Assembly: GCA_009782615.1 (NCBI GenBank)
Contig: WRIS01000005.1
Coordinates: 52,385-116,384, forward strand
DNA length: 64,000 nucleotides
Direction of reading: 5' to 3'
DNA from: Eggerthellaceae bacterium
GTDB taxonomy: Bacteria > Actinomycetota > Coriobacteriia > Coriobacteriales > Eggerthellaceae
The notes beneath the pieces were generated by a model that saw nothing but the letters and a program-made list of their open reading frames with translations, searched no databases and had not been told where the DNA came from. How positions within the stretch are numbered: the first letter of the stretch is position 1; each line of letters starts with the position of its first letter. This document shows positions 16,817 to 26,183 of this stretch, piece by piece. The position numbers and the translations under genes were made by a program.

Positions 16817-18892
16817 ATGAGGCTCGCCGGATTTACCACAGCAGGACCTAGACCCGTAAACGAGGACAGTTTCTATTGCCGTGATTTTTCCGATGTGCCC
16901 TCATTTTCCAACGAGGTGTCCGCTTTTGCTATGGTAAGTGACGGCATGGGTGGGCACGATGGCGGCGATGTCGCAAGCAGGCTTGCGGCTCAGGCGTCGG
17001 AGTTCTATATAGCAAATTTGCTCGAAATGGGGCAGACCAATCAGGTTGATTTGGATGTCCCTCACGCGCTCAAAGAGATTGTCGCGAATGCCAACGAAGC
17101 AATCACGCAAGAGATGCAAGCGCGCGGAAAAACCAGCATGGGAGCCACGTTCGTCGGCGCTTTCTTAAGCCCCACAAAAGCATGGATTGCCCACGTTGGA
17201 GACAGCCGCGCCTACCTTATTCATCACGGGGAAACAATACAAATAACGAAAGACCATTCTGCCGTGGGAAGAATGTTGAGCGAAGGTCTTATTACCGAAA
17301 AAGAAGCACAGAACCATCCAAGGCGAAACGTGATAGAGCGCGCTTTGGGCATGACAATTGACGACCCTGAAATCACGGAAGTTTCGTTGTCGGGCGGAGA
17401 CGCACTCCTACTTTGCAGCGACGGGCTGTCAACGGTGCTTTCTGCTCAAGCATTGGGCGAGGGCATTATGCGTGCGGCAACTATTGAAGATGCTCCCTAC
17501 GATTTAGTGAGCCTTGCCTTGAAAAAAGATACCGACGACAACACCACCGCAGTGGTTATGGTGGACAACTGGAATGCAATGAAAGCCTACGCAATGCAAA
17601 AAGGCTTGGTGAAGAAGCATTCTGTTGACCCTGATTCGACGGGGGAGGGTTTCGGTATTTTTGGGTCGTTGAAGCGGCGTTCGGGACAACCCCAACAGCA
17701 GGTTCAACCGCTTGAACAACCTCTTGAACAAGAGTTTGTCGAACGTCTAGAACAACAAAACGAAGCGTTCAGTGAGGCACAGCGCGAGGCACAGCGCAGG
17801 CAGCAACAGCCAACACTGCGCATGGAACGTCCAGAATGGGCAGACCAAGCAGAACAACAACTGATGGGCACTCAACAAGCAAGTAGCCCGCAGCGAAAGA
17901 TTAATACGCAACCGCTTGACAATGAACAACGGACGAGCAATGTGCAACGGGCAGCCGCCGCACAACGAGCAGCTAATGCACAGCGGGTAGGCAACCCACC
18001 GCGGCTGGCAGGTAACACACAGCGGGGCGGCGCACAGCGCAGCAGCGCACCTGGCAACAGGCAGCAGCAGGGTCGCACACCCCAGTCCTTTGTTTCTGCG
18101 AACGAGCAAGCAAGTCGCCAAAACGCCAACAGGTCAGCGAGCAGAACGGCCGGGGCAGCGCCGTCGGCGGGATTTCGGACGCCGAGTGGCGGCGGGACGA
18201 ATTTGAGGAACTCTTCTGCGGGAAGCGCGCGAAAGACAAACTCCAATCTTTCTCTTTTGATTTTTGTTGTTTCTGCAATACTTCTTATCGGGATTATTAT
18301 GGTCATTATCCTTTTAAATGTGTTGAGCAACAAAGAAGAAACACCCCAAGAAACGTCCACTCCTGTTGTCGAGCAGCCGCCCGTCAATGACCCGCAAGTT
18401 CAAGGGGATGATGGAGAAACGAACGGCAACAACCCCGAACCAACGGGGACAGATAATTCATCAGATGTTCTGCCGGAAGGTATGCTTTCTTTCTACACAA
18501 AAGATGGTGCTGAATTGAAGCTCGTTGGTTTCGAAGACGGAGAATTAGTAGCATTTACCTTTGGTGCCGGCGATTCTCCGACGAACAGCAAAGGGGTCAA
18601 AATCTCTCCTGTGCTTTTGCCGGGACGTTCGGTAGTTGCAGAAACTGAAGAACAAAGTTATACGCGAGGTTATCAATATCAGAAGCTTGACGACAAGTAT
18701 TTAAGGGCACTAGTGGCTGATGTGGACCAGTATCGCAAGCAAAGTAAGCCGGCCACTGATTCAGTTTTGGCGCCGCTCTTTGAAGAAGGTGCTTACCACA
18801 AATTCTTAGACGAACTTATTAGCAGCGGGACGGATGTAGGAAAGATTGAAGGCTTAATTCTCAATGCGGACCAACTGAGCAATACCCTGTAA
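16817..18892 (+). CDS. PP2C-family Ser/Thr phosphatase, membrane-anchored
   Basis: 691 residues. The N-terminal catalytic domain (about 1-250) has all PP2C metal-binding motifs: PRPVNEDSF, VSDGMGGHDGG, GDSRAYL, LLCSDGLS and DTDDNTTAVV. A long Gln/Arg/Ala-rich linker (about 285-470) of low complexity follows, then one membrane helix (about 477-500) and an external domain of about 190 residues that I do not recognise. Actinobacterial PstP has the same plan, but its ectodomain is different; a PstP-like module appears instead on four kinases here. It is the only phosphatase in the window and the natural antagonist of the seven kinases. Start ATG 16817, AAAGG eight bases upstream. Confidence 0.9.
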   Translation: MRLAGFTTAGPRPVNEDSFYCRDFSDVPSFSNEVSAFAMVSDGMGGHDGGDVASRLAAQASEFYIANLLEMGQTNQVDLDVPHALKEIVANANEAITQEMQARGKTSMGATFVGAFLSPTKAWIAHVGDSRAYLIHHGETIQITKDHSAVGRMLSEGLITEKEAQNHPRRNVIERALGMTIDDPEITEVSLSGGDALLLCSDGLSTVLSAQALGEGIMRAATIEDAPYDLVSLALKKDTDDNTTAVVMVDNWNAMKAYAMQKGLVKKHSVDPDSTGEGFGIFGSLKRRSGQPQQQVQPLEQPLEQEFVERLEQQNEAFSEAQREAQRRQQQPTLRMERPEWADQAEQQLMGTQQASSPQRKINTQPLDNEQRTSNVQRAAAAQRAANAQRVGNPPRLAGNTQRGGAQRSSAPGNRQQQGRTPQSFVSANEQASRQNANRSASRTAGAAPSAGFRTPSGGGTNLRNSSAGSARKTNSNLSLLIFVVSAILLIGIIMVIILLNVLSNKEETPQETSTPVVEQPPVNDPQVQGDDGETNGNNPEPTGTDNSSDVLPEGMLSFYTKDGAELKLVGFEDGELVAFTFGAGDSPTNSKGVKISPVLLPGRSVVAETEEQSYTRGYQYQKLDDKYLRALVADVDQYRKQSKPATDSVLAPLFEEGAYHKFLDELISSGTDVGKIEGLILNADQLSNTL

Positions 18893-18936
18893 CGCACGAC
18901 AGACAAACGGCAAAAGCAACAACTGCGAGGTGATAC

Positions 18937-20409
18937 GTGCCCGAAAGAATTGGGCCATATGAAATAAGAGGCGAACTTGGCAGGGGTGCCATGGCGGTGG
19001 TTTGGCGCGCGTGGGACGCAACGCTTGGTCGTGAGGTAGCAATCAAGGAACCTCGGAAAAGCACGGGGATGCCTGACTGGCTTGCGGATGAATTAGAATC
19101 ACGCTTCGTCGTCGAAAGTCGTGCGGCAGCACGACTCAATCACCCCAACATCATCACGGTATATTCTGCGGACAAACTTGATGGACGAGCGGCTATCGTA
19201 ATGGAATTATTGGAAGGTTCAACCCTTTCCGAAATCATTGATCGCAAGCAGTTGACTGCTGAAAAAATCTATTCCATTTGGACTCAACTATTGGACGCTT
19301 TAGTGTACGCACATTCGATGGGCGTTGTTCATCGGGACATCAAGCCTGACAACGTATTTGTTACGTCCAGTGGTCTTGTTAAGCTGACAGATTTTGGCGT
19401 GGCGCATCTTGAAAGCGATGTGTCGGGCGATTTTGGCAAAGTGATAGCGGGCAGCCCCGGATACATGGCTCCCGAACAAATTGCGGGAGATCCTGCGGAT
19501 GCGCGTTCTGACCTGTTTAGCTTTAGCGTTATTGCCTATGAAATGCTTGCGCTGAACAATCCCTTTGGTGCAACGGAAGGATTGGCGCGCGAAGAATTGT
19601 TCTTGCGCACGCAGGCATCTGAAACTTTACCAGGCTTTGCGGGCTTGCCAGAAATCAGCGCGGTGCTTGCACGCGGCTTGCGAAAGAACACGAAAGAACG
19701 CTGGCAAACAGGTGAACAATACCGCAAAGCGCTCAATAACGCTATGGAGCGTGAGCGTTATGCCTTTATGGCGCATCGGCGAGGAAAACCCTTTGCATTC
19801 GTGGAAGAAAACAGCAAAAACGGAAGTTCTGAACTTGCGTCATTTAAGTTACCTAAAACAGAAAATCAAAAACCCATGCTTATTGTTTTGCTGCTCTTAA
19901 TGGGCTTAGCCATGCTCGTTGGCATCATGGCGGGCAGCGAAATAATAATCATCGTTTCCTTTATCGCGCTGGTGGCGTTTGGCATCTTTTGGGGCGCTTC
20001 CTATTCTAAAGATAAGGTCGATAGTGGTGAAGTTAAGCTTCCTGATTTGTCCAACATAAACCTTGCAGAAGCACTTGATTTTTCGGCTCCGGAAGCCCTG
20101 TTGTTTTCTTCGACAAAGCAGATAGCGGTAAAGCTTACCTCTGCGCAAGGCGAAAGTAGCGTTGAAGAATTGGCGCTTCCCTTAACGATAGGACGCGACC
20201 AAATATTGGGAAGTTTTGCGCTCCATGATGAACGAGTAAGCGGGCGTCATCTTAGTTTGGAGTTCGATGGAACAGGCGTGTTCGTAAGCGATTTGAGAAG
20301 CACGAACGGAACCTTTTTGGACGGCAAACTTCTTGCAGGAAGCGAACGCTTGAGTGAAGGCAGTGAAATTCGCATCGGAAATACGATCATCGAAATCTTA
20401 AGTTTGTAG
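18937..20409 (+). CDS. Ser/Thr protein kinase with C-terminal FHA domain
   Basis: 490 residues. Kinase domain (about 8-275) with glycine loop GELGRGAMA, ATP Lys37, catalytic HRDIKPDN, DFG and GYMAPEQ, all intact, of PknB type. Two adjacent hydrophobic segments (about 312-350) form a membrane hairpin, so the C-terminal FHA domain (about 400-488; IGRDQIL, SGRHLSL, RSTNGTFLDG) returns to the cytoplasm. There is no ectodomain, unlike the six other kinases, and its kinase sequence is also more divergent, so it may be the hub that integrates their signals (inference). GTG 18937 follows GAGGTGA by three bases. Confidence 0.9.
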   Translation: MPERIGPYEIRGELGRGAMAVVWRAWDATLGREVAIKEPRKSTGMPDWLADELESRFVVESRAAARLNHPNIITVYSADKLDGRAAIVMELLEGSTLSEIIDRKQLTAEKIYSIWTQLLDALVYAHSMGVVHRDIKPDNVFVTSSGLVKLTDFGVAHLESDVSGDFGKVIAGSPGYMAPEQIAGDPADARSDLFSFSVIAYEMLALNNPFGATEGLAREELFLRTQASETLPGFAGLPEISAVLARGLRKNTKERWQTGEQYRKALNNAMERERYAFMAHRRGKPFAFVEENSKNGSSELASFKLPKTENQKPMLIVLLLLMGLAMLVGIMAGSEIIIIVSFIALVAFGIFWGASYSKDKVDSGEVKLPDLSNINLAEALDFSAPEALLFSSTKQIAVKLTSAQGESSVEELALPLTIGRDQILGSFALHDERVSGRHLSLEFDGTGVFVSDLRSTNGTFLDGKLLAGSERLSEGSEIRIGNTIIEILSL

Positions 20410-20449
20410 GAGTTAAGGTTTAGCACTATTAAAGGAAGGAAAGCAAGCC

Positions 20450-20905
20450 ATGGGTTCTAATTCAAACAAGATTCTTCTTGCGGCGTTTGGGGTATTGGCG
20501 CTGCTGGTAATCGGAATCTTTTTTATGGCAAATTCGGGCGGCAGCGGCGGCGGAGGAGGAGGCGGTGGCACCATGACACCTTCAGGAGAATCAACGACAC
20601 CAAGTGGCAGTTCCGGCAGTTCCGGAGGATGGGACGGCGAGGTGCTTGACTACGATAATGCGAAGGAAGTACAGCCTACGCAGGAGGACATTAAAAAAAT
20701 AATGGAAGTTTCAAAAAAAATCATTGAAGAAGACTACCCTGAATACGAAGGAGAGACTCCTGAGGTTACTGTTCTAGAAGAAGGAAATCAAAGAACCATA
20801 TCTGCGGCATTTTCAATTCCTAGTGAACACGACTTTATAGGTGACGAGATACTGATTATCAACTTGTATCAAGATGGAGAAGTGGGTGTTTCTTACAGTG
20901 GCTAA
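20450..20905 (+). CDS. small anchored protein of unknown function
   Basis: 151 residues: an N-terminal membrane segment (about 8-26), a Gly/Ser/Thr-rich linker with a run of eight Gly, and an acidic external domain of about 90 residues (EDIKKIMEVSKKIIEEDYPEY region) with no family I recognise. GGAAGG upstream of ATG 20450 is a good ribosome binding site. Its stop overlaps the start of the C25/VWA gene by eight bases, so the two are probably co-translated and may work together outside the membrane. Confidence 0.75.
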   Translation: MGSNSNKILLAAFGVLALLVIGIFFMANSGGSGGGGGGGGTMTPSGESTTPSGSSGSSGGWDGEVLDYDNAKEVQPTQEDIKKIMEVSKKIIEEDYPEYEGETPEVTVLEEGNQRTISAAFSIPSEHDFIGDEILIINLYQDGEVGVSYSG

Positions 20906-23120
20906 AAAAATCTTTCTCTCACTCTTTCTTTCAATAACTCTGGTTGTAGGTCTCGCCCCACAGCTCTTTTTACCTCCTCAGGCATATGCTGCCAGTGGTG
21001 GGGCGGTAGTGATAACGCGTCTTGATGAAGTTGCAAAACAAACTACTCTTTCAAGGGGGGAAGTAGAAGAGCGGCTCTCCAAGATTGGAGAAATTATTGA
21101 TGTTCCTGACAACATTAAATCCCAAACAGACACTATCGATTTCATAAAAGCTGAACTGAAAAAACGCAGCAATGTTAGCGCAGTGCAGATAATCGGCGGG
21201 GACGACATCCTTCCGATGGTGAGGGTTGCTAATCCTATTAAAGCTTCTGAAAAGGATACCGACAGCGAGATAGAGACAGACGATCCCTATGTTGACATCA
21301 ACGGTGATAAAAAGCCAGATTATCCGATTGCTCGCTTGCCATTGGGCAGCGGAAGAGAAATATGGGATGCTCAGTTCGATCGAGCAAAAACTGGATTTCA
21401 AACCGGGAAATCAAGCGAGCTTAACACCAACACGAATAAAGCTGCAAGAAATACTACTGGGAAAAAAATTGCAGTTGCCTTGAATACGGAGCAACAACAA
21501 AGCCTACCAATCGTTTTGCCAGGCAGCCCAGCCAAGTTACCAAAAAGTGCTTACTTTACTGTTCTTCTGTTACATGGATCAGATCGAGATACTTCTACGT
21601 GGTGTGGTGAGGAACGCGGGTTTTTTGGGAAAATAAAAAGCTATCCTGTTGCTATAGACAAAGATCATGCAGACTTTTCAGGTCTTGTATATTCTTCGGC
21701 TTGTTACGGCGCTGATGTTCGCAACAACCAAGTGCCAGGAACCAAACATCAAGAAAATTCGCTTGCTATGAAAATATTGGCCAATGGAGCACAGTGCTTT
21801 ATAGGCTCAACAAGAATAGAGTATTTTTCAGGGGACTACCTCATAGGCGACGATGTTATCCCGTTGGCTATGATAGATGAGCTTAATGATGGGAAAGATG
21901 CACTAGCCGCTTTTTATGCTGGAAAGCTAAAATATTACGATTTGAGCTATGTGGATAATGTTAATAAAAAAAACCGACTGCAATTTCAATACTACGGTTT
22001 AGTTCCAGCAAATTATTGGGCTGAGAACCCTCAAAAACAAACCGTCTCTTCTTCCGGTGAGGTTTCTATTTCTCTTGTTTACGACGTGTCGGGGTCAATG
22101 GAGTTGTTGTCTGGTTATAGTGGCTACACAAAACTTGAGTCAGCCAAAGAACAAGGTGCCGCGTTCGTGAGAAGTCTCGACAATCAATCAAAGCAGAGCG
22201 CTTTATTGGCTCAGTTAGGAGTCGTTACTTTCACGGATTACTCTCGGGTAGAAATCGACCTAACCGATGATTACCCCTCAGTAGTAAACGTCATAAATGG
22301 GCTTCAGCCCATGAGCCTGACAAACATCTATGCTGGGCTGGGTGAGAGCATTAACCAACTTGAAAGCACCTCCGGCCAAAAGATGATGGTATTCCTTTCC
22401 GATGGGCTCGATACCATGGGGAACAGCAATTCATCCATCCTAGACTTAGCTCGCGTTGCTGCAGCGAACGACATCAAAATATACACCATTGGATTTGGCG
22501 CGTTCGGTGATTTTGATGAAGCACTCTTGAAAGAAATGGCTTCAATTACAGGCGGCGAATACGCCCATGAAGACCCTTCGAGCCTCTCGAGTGCTACCGT
22601 AGGCTTATTCAGGGTGATGATGAAAGCTCAAATTTCAGCAACAGGACAAGTGCTTGCTGAAAAAATTGGGACGGTTGCTCAGGGGCAAATTTCTGATGCG
22701 GTTGGTTTTACCACTGATGCGTATGGCAACGTTCAACTGGTGCTCTATTGGCCGGGCAGCACGCTTGAGCTGAAAATCACCGACCCTAGTGGCGTAGAGG
22801 TCACCGAGGGCTATCCGGGCTATTCGATTCAGTCCGATGAAACTTTGGTGCAGGTCTCTATTGAAGGCGCCAAAGCGGGAGATTGGGACATGTCTGTCTA
22901 TGGCGCGGACGTTTCAATGGCCGAAGAACCTTTCTTTGTTATAGCAGGCTTCCAAGAAACTGACGCCCCTCCGATTGGTGCGGGTGGCGGTGGCGCCCAG
23001 GACAACGGTTCGGGGCTCCTTATAGTACTTATCCTTGTGGCGATTTGTGCTATGGGCGGAGTTTTTGCGTACACCATTCGTAAAAAGGGTGATGAAACCA
23101 AGGAGACGCCGAAGCTATGA
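20898..23120 (+). CDS. exported C25 (gingipain-like) caspase-fold plus VWA protein
   Basis: 740 residues from GTG 20898. A signal peptide ends near PQAYA. Residues about 40-340 look like the caspase-fold core of peptidase family C25: VQIIGGDDILPM, then TDDPYVDINGDKKPDYPIARLP, then LLLHGSD with candidate catalytic His226, then SSACYG with candidate Cys269, then GAQCFIGST. A VWA domain follows (about 390-570) with intact MIDAS D396-V-S398-G-S400. A beta-rich region, a Gly-rich linker, a C-terminal membrane helix (about 705-728) and a Lys-rich tail complete it. A start at ATG 20874 is also possible. It overlaps genes on both sides (eight and four bases). Peptidase activity is inferred from motifs. 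Confidence 0.8.
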   Translation: MAKKIFLSLFLSITLVVGLAPQLFLPPQAYAASGGAVVITRLDEVAKQTTLSRGEVEERLSKIGEIIDVPDNIKSQTDTIDFIKAELKKRSNVSAVQIIGGDDILPMVRVANPIKASEKDTDSEIETDDPYVDINGDKKPDYPIARLPLGSGREIWDAQFDRAKTGFQTGKSSELNTNTNKAARNTTGKKIAVALNTEQQQSLPIVLPGSPAKLPKSAYFTVLLLHGSDRDTSTWCGEERGFFGKIKSYPVAIDKDHADFSGLVYSSACYGADVRNNQVPGTKHQENSLAMKILANGAQCFIGSTRIEYFSGDYLIGDDVIPLAMIDELNDGKDALAAFYAGKLKYYDLSYVDNVNKKNRLQFQYYGLVPANYWAENPQKQTVSSSGEVSISLVYDVSGSMELLSGYSGYTKLESAKEQGAAFVRSLDNQSKQSALLAQLGVVTFTDYSRVEIDLTDDYPSVVNVINGLQPMSLTNIYAGLGESINQLESTSGQKMMVFLSDGLDTMGNSNSSILDLARVAAANDIKIYTIGFGAFGDFDEALLKEMASITGGEYAHEDPSSLSSATVGLFRVMMKAQISATGQVLAEKIGTVAQGQISDAVGFTTDAYGNVQLVLYWPGSTLELKITDPSGVEVTEGYPGYSIQSDETLVQVSIEGAKAGDWDMSVYGADVSMAEEPFFVIAGFQETDAPPIGAGGGGAQDNGSGLLIVLILVAICAMGGVFAYTIRKKGDETKETPKL

Positions 23121-25207
23121 CCGATACTGAAAAGACAGGCAAAAAAGCGACAGAAGAAGAAAAAGTTGATGCTACAAAAGTGGATGCTAAAAAAACAGAC
23201 GCCAAGACTGTTGCCGCAAAAAAACCTGCTTCCAAAAAGACAACTACCAAGAAGCCGACAAGCAAAAAGCAGACTGGCACCTTAGGTCCTTATGAACTAC
23301 GCGGCGAACTCGGTCGTGGCGCTATGGCAAAGGTGTGGCGCGGCTGGGATCCAAAACTAGAACGCGAAGTGGCTATCAAAGAACCTCTCTTCGACGAGCG
23401 ACTCTCCCCGGATATTCTCGAAGAAATGGGTTCGCGCTTCGTGAAAGAAGGTAAGGCTGCGGCACGCCTCAACCATCCTGGTATCGTTACCATTTATGCA
23501 GCGGACGTCTATGATTCTCGCCCAGTAATTGTGATGGAACTTATCGACGGCATCACTCTAAGCGAGATGCTGGATTCAAATTCGATGACCCCGCAGTCTG
23601 CGCTTGACGCTCTTGACCAACTGTTAGATGCCGTAGGCTATGCCCACAAACAAGGCGTGGTACACCGCGACATTAAGCCCGACAATATCTTTGTAACAAA
23701 AGACGGACGTATCAAGCTTTCCGACTTCGGTATCGCTCACATGGATGATTCTTCCATGACCCATGCGACTCAACTAGGAACCGTGTTAGGAACACCAGGC
23801 TACATGGCGCCTGAACAGGCAAAAGGTTCAGCCATCGACAATCGAACTGACTTGTTTGCCATTGGCACCATAGCCTATGAAATGCTTACCGGCAAAAACC
23901 CCTTCGGAGCAGGGGACGGCACCGATGCAACCACGCTTCTTTACCGCATTGTGCACGAACCGGCTCCCGACCTACCAGAAGTTGCAAGCGAAGGGCTTCC
24001 CGAAGACATTCGTCCTGGAGTGCTTGCCGCGCTCAACAAGGATCCCGATGATCGTCCCCAAGATGCAGCATCCTTCAAAGCAATGCTGCATGGGGCTGCC
24101 GCTCCCGCCCCTGGCATGAAGCCAGCGTCCAAGCCCGCCAGCACCTTGGCTCAGCAAGCCTCTTCTTCCGCAAACAAAAAGTGGCTGCCCTACGCTTTGG
24201 TCGGCGGAATCGGGGTAGTGATTTTGATAGCGGTGTTCGCCTTCGCCACGTCGGGTGGCGGTGGTGGAGGCGGAATGGTTGGCTCTCCGACGCTCATGCA
24301 GCAAAACGCAGAAGATGAAAACAGCGATTTTTACCTGACCATTGAAGATGGTAAGGTTGTTGTTTATCGGGGCTCTCTTGGAGACGCTGCTTCAGAACTT
24401 GAAGCAATTACCGACATCGAAGCAAGCAAATTAAAACCGGAAACCATCAGTATTCTTGAAAAGGGCGTTCCCGTTACTGATACCAATACGGTTGAAGCCT
24501 TGCTGGAGGCTTATTCCGAAGAAGCCAATCGAGGTCTGAGTATCGACATGAGTGTCATCGACGCACGAATCGCTGCTTCAACAGGCAGGCACAATGTTGC
24601 GGTGGGAGTTATCGACTTGAGCAGCGGAAAAACTTTCCTTACGGATAACGCCAACACGCAGTTTGAGGCATCAGGTTTTTACCTGCCCATAGTGAACACC
24701 GCTGCGGCTTCTGGCATCGGGGTTTCCGATGACATCCCTGCCGTATTGTACAATCAAGATAACGCTGCCGCCAATAGCCTGATAAACAGAATCGGTGGTT
24801 TTGCGGAATTGAATGCGCGGCTCAGCTCTTCGGGTCTTAGAGACACTTCCTACAACCGCTTTTTTGGTGATACCTCAAGTAGCGCAGAAAACTTGACCAC
24901 TGCGGCTGATGCTGTTGAATCGCTCAGAATAATCTATGATTCCGGAGCCTACACGTCTATGCCAAACGAACTAGGTAGCATAGGAGTGGTTTCCCCGCCC
25001 GGTACGGTTTATGCCCACAGAGGTATTGGTATCAAAACATCTGTCAACACATTTGCAATAGTATCGACCTCTAAGGCAAGCTACGCAGTTGTTGTGTTGA
25101 CAACCGGCATGGGTGGGTCGTCCGACGCAGCAAAAGCTGCAGCGACGCCTCTGATATCGGACATTTTGTCTATCGTTAGCTCGCAGGTGGAGTCCTCCGT
25201 TGGATAG
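23117..25207 (+). CDS. transmembrane Ser/Thr kinase with degenerate beta-lactamase-fold ectodomain
   Basis: 696 residues. A Lys/Ala/Thr-rich tail of about 54 residues, like histone H1, precedes a complete PknB-type kinase domain (GELGRGAMA, HRDIKPDN, DFG, GYMAPEQ). A membrane helix (about 355-378) leads to a PstP-like module (about 403-471, FYLTIEDGKVVVYRG onward) and a class-A beta-lactamase-like domain (about 475-694). In that domain the S-x-x-K motif reads ASGFY (Lys lost), the SDN position reads QDN, and KTG is replaced by RGI, so it should bind but not hydrolyse. Start ATG 23117 overlaps the previous stop by four bases; its own stop overlaps the next gene, an intact hydrolase. Confidence 0.88.
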   Translation: MTDTEKTGKKATEEEKVDATKVDAKKTDAKTVAAKKPASKKTTTKKPTSKKQTGTLGPYELRGELGRGAMAKVWRGWDPKLEREVAIKEPLFDERLSPDILEEMGSRFVKEGKAAARLNHPGIVTIYAADVYDSRPVIVMELIDGITLSEMLDSNSMTPQSALDALDQLLDAVGYAHKQGVVHRDIKPDNIFVTKDGRIKLSDFGIAHMDDSSMTHATQLGTVLGTPGYMAPEQAKGSAIDNRTDLFAIGTIAYEMLTGKNPFGAGDGTDATTLLYRIVHEPAPDLPEVASEGLPEDIRPGVLAALNKDPDDRPQDAASFKAMLHGAAAPAPGMKPASKPASTLAQQASSSANKKWLPYALVGGIGVVILIAVFAFATSGGGGGGGMVGSPTLMQQNAEDENSDFYLTIEDGKVVVYRGSLGDAASELEAITDIEASKLKPETISILEKGVPVTDTNTVEALLEAYSEEANRGLSIDMSVIDARIAASTGRHNVAVGVIDLSSGKTFLTDNANTQFEASGFYLPIVNTAAASGIGVSDDIPAVLYNQDNAAANSLINRIGGFAELNARLSSSGLRDTSYNRFFGDTSSSAENLTTAADAVESLRIIYDSGAYTSMPNELGSIGVVSPPGTVYAHRGIGIKTSVNTFAIVSTSKASYAVVVLTTGMGGSSDAAKAAATPLISDILSIVSSQVESSVG

Positions 25208-26153
25208 GCAAAATCGCAACTTTCGCAGGGTGGTTTTTGCTTTTGCTGCCGTAATGGCGGCAGGGCTTGCCTTTGTTTTGCTTGCGCAATCAAATTCCGG
25301 CAACGGTGGGGCACCGGAGCCTTCTGTCGAAGAAGTGTTGTCCTCAGACGATAAACCCGAGGTGACAGAACCCTGGGTGCCGCCAAGCGAAATCATCGAA
25401 GAGAAGAGCGACCCCGCAAACAAAGCACTCAAGGTTGTGGTAAACGAAGAGGAAAACCCCTTCTTTACCAGTAGTTTTACTACCTGCGCGAATGCTACGT
25501 ATTACGGAATTTTGTACTTCGACAAAAACGTTCTCTACACAAGCGGCAATTCCGCACAAACTCCTTCGGCAAGCGTCATAAAGGTTTTCATCATGGAATA
25601 TGCCTACCACCAAATAGCTCAGGGGAAGTTGAGTCCTGATTCGACAATAGCGGGAAGGAACTTAAAAAGCCTGATAGAAACTATGATTCAAGATAGCAAT
25701 AACGAAGCGGCGAATATCTTGATTGACGAATTCGGCATGAGTGAAATGAATGCTTTTTGGCAAAACAACGGCTATGCAAGCACTGTTTTGCAGCGCCGCA
25801 TGCTCGACATGGACGCGCGCAACGCCGGGAAGGACAACTATACCTCGCTTGACGATTGCCAAGCTTTTCTCACGAAGCTCTATTCAAATCGTGAGGTATA
25901 TCCGTATTCTGAGATGCTGGCAATCATGAAAGGGCAAAATGTTCGCACGAAAATTCCTGTCAACTTACCAAGCGGCGTTGTTGTTGCCCATAAAACAGGG
26001 GAGCTCAATGATGTTGAAAACGATATCGGTATAGTGTTTTCCGAAGGCTCAGATTACGCAATCATAGCTTTGACTTTCAACCCGTCAAGTTCAGCGGCTG
26101 CCTGTTCTGCGATTGCGCAGCTTGCAAGAGCGGCGTATGATTTTGTGCCTTGA
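25200..26153 (+). CDS. secreted/anchored beta-lactamase-fold serine hydrolase
   Basis: 317 residues with an N-terminal signal-anchor (about 10-30) and a class-A beta-lactamase-like domain. Active-site motifs are intact: S125-V-I-K128, S166-N-N168 in the SDN place, and K265-T266-G267. I find no equivalent of the omega-loop Glu166; the corresponding stretch is MLDMDARNAGKDNYTS, so fast hydrolysis of penicillins is unlikely and a peptidase or slow acylation role is possible. TTG 25200 has GGAG eight bases upstream and overlaps the kinase stop by eight bases. The pairing with a catalytically dead version on the kinase is striking. Confidence 0.85.
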   Translation: MDRQNRNFRRVVFAFAAVMAAGLAFVLLAQSNSGNGGAPEPSVEEVLSSDDKPEVTEPWVPPSEIIEEKSDPANKALKVVVNEEENPFFTSSFTTCANATYYGILYFDKNVLYTSGNSAQTPSASVIKVFIMEYAYHQIAQGKLSPDSTIAGRNLKSLIETMIQDSNNEAANILIDEFGMSEMNAFWQNNGYASTVLQRRMLDMDARNAGKDNYTSLDDCQAFLTKLYSNREVYPYSEMLAIMKGQNVRTKIPVNLPSGVVVAHKTGELNDVENDIGIVFSEGSDYAIIALTFNPSSSAAACSAIAQLARAAYDFVP

Positions 26154-26183
26154 GAAAAAGCAGGATAGGAAGGGACTACAATA

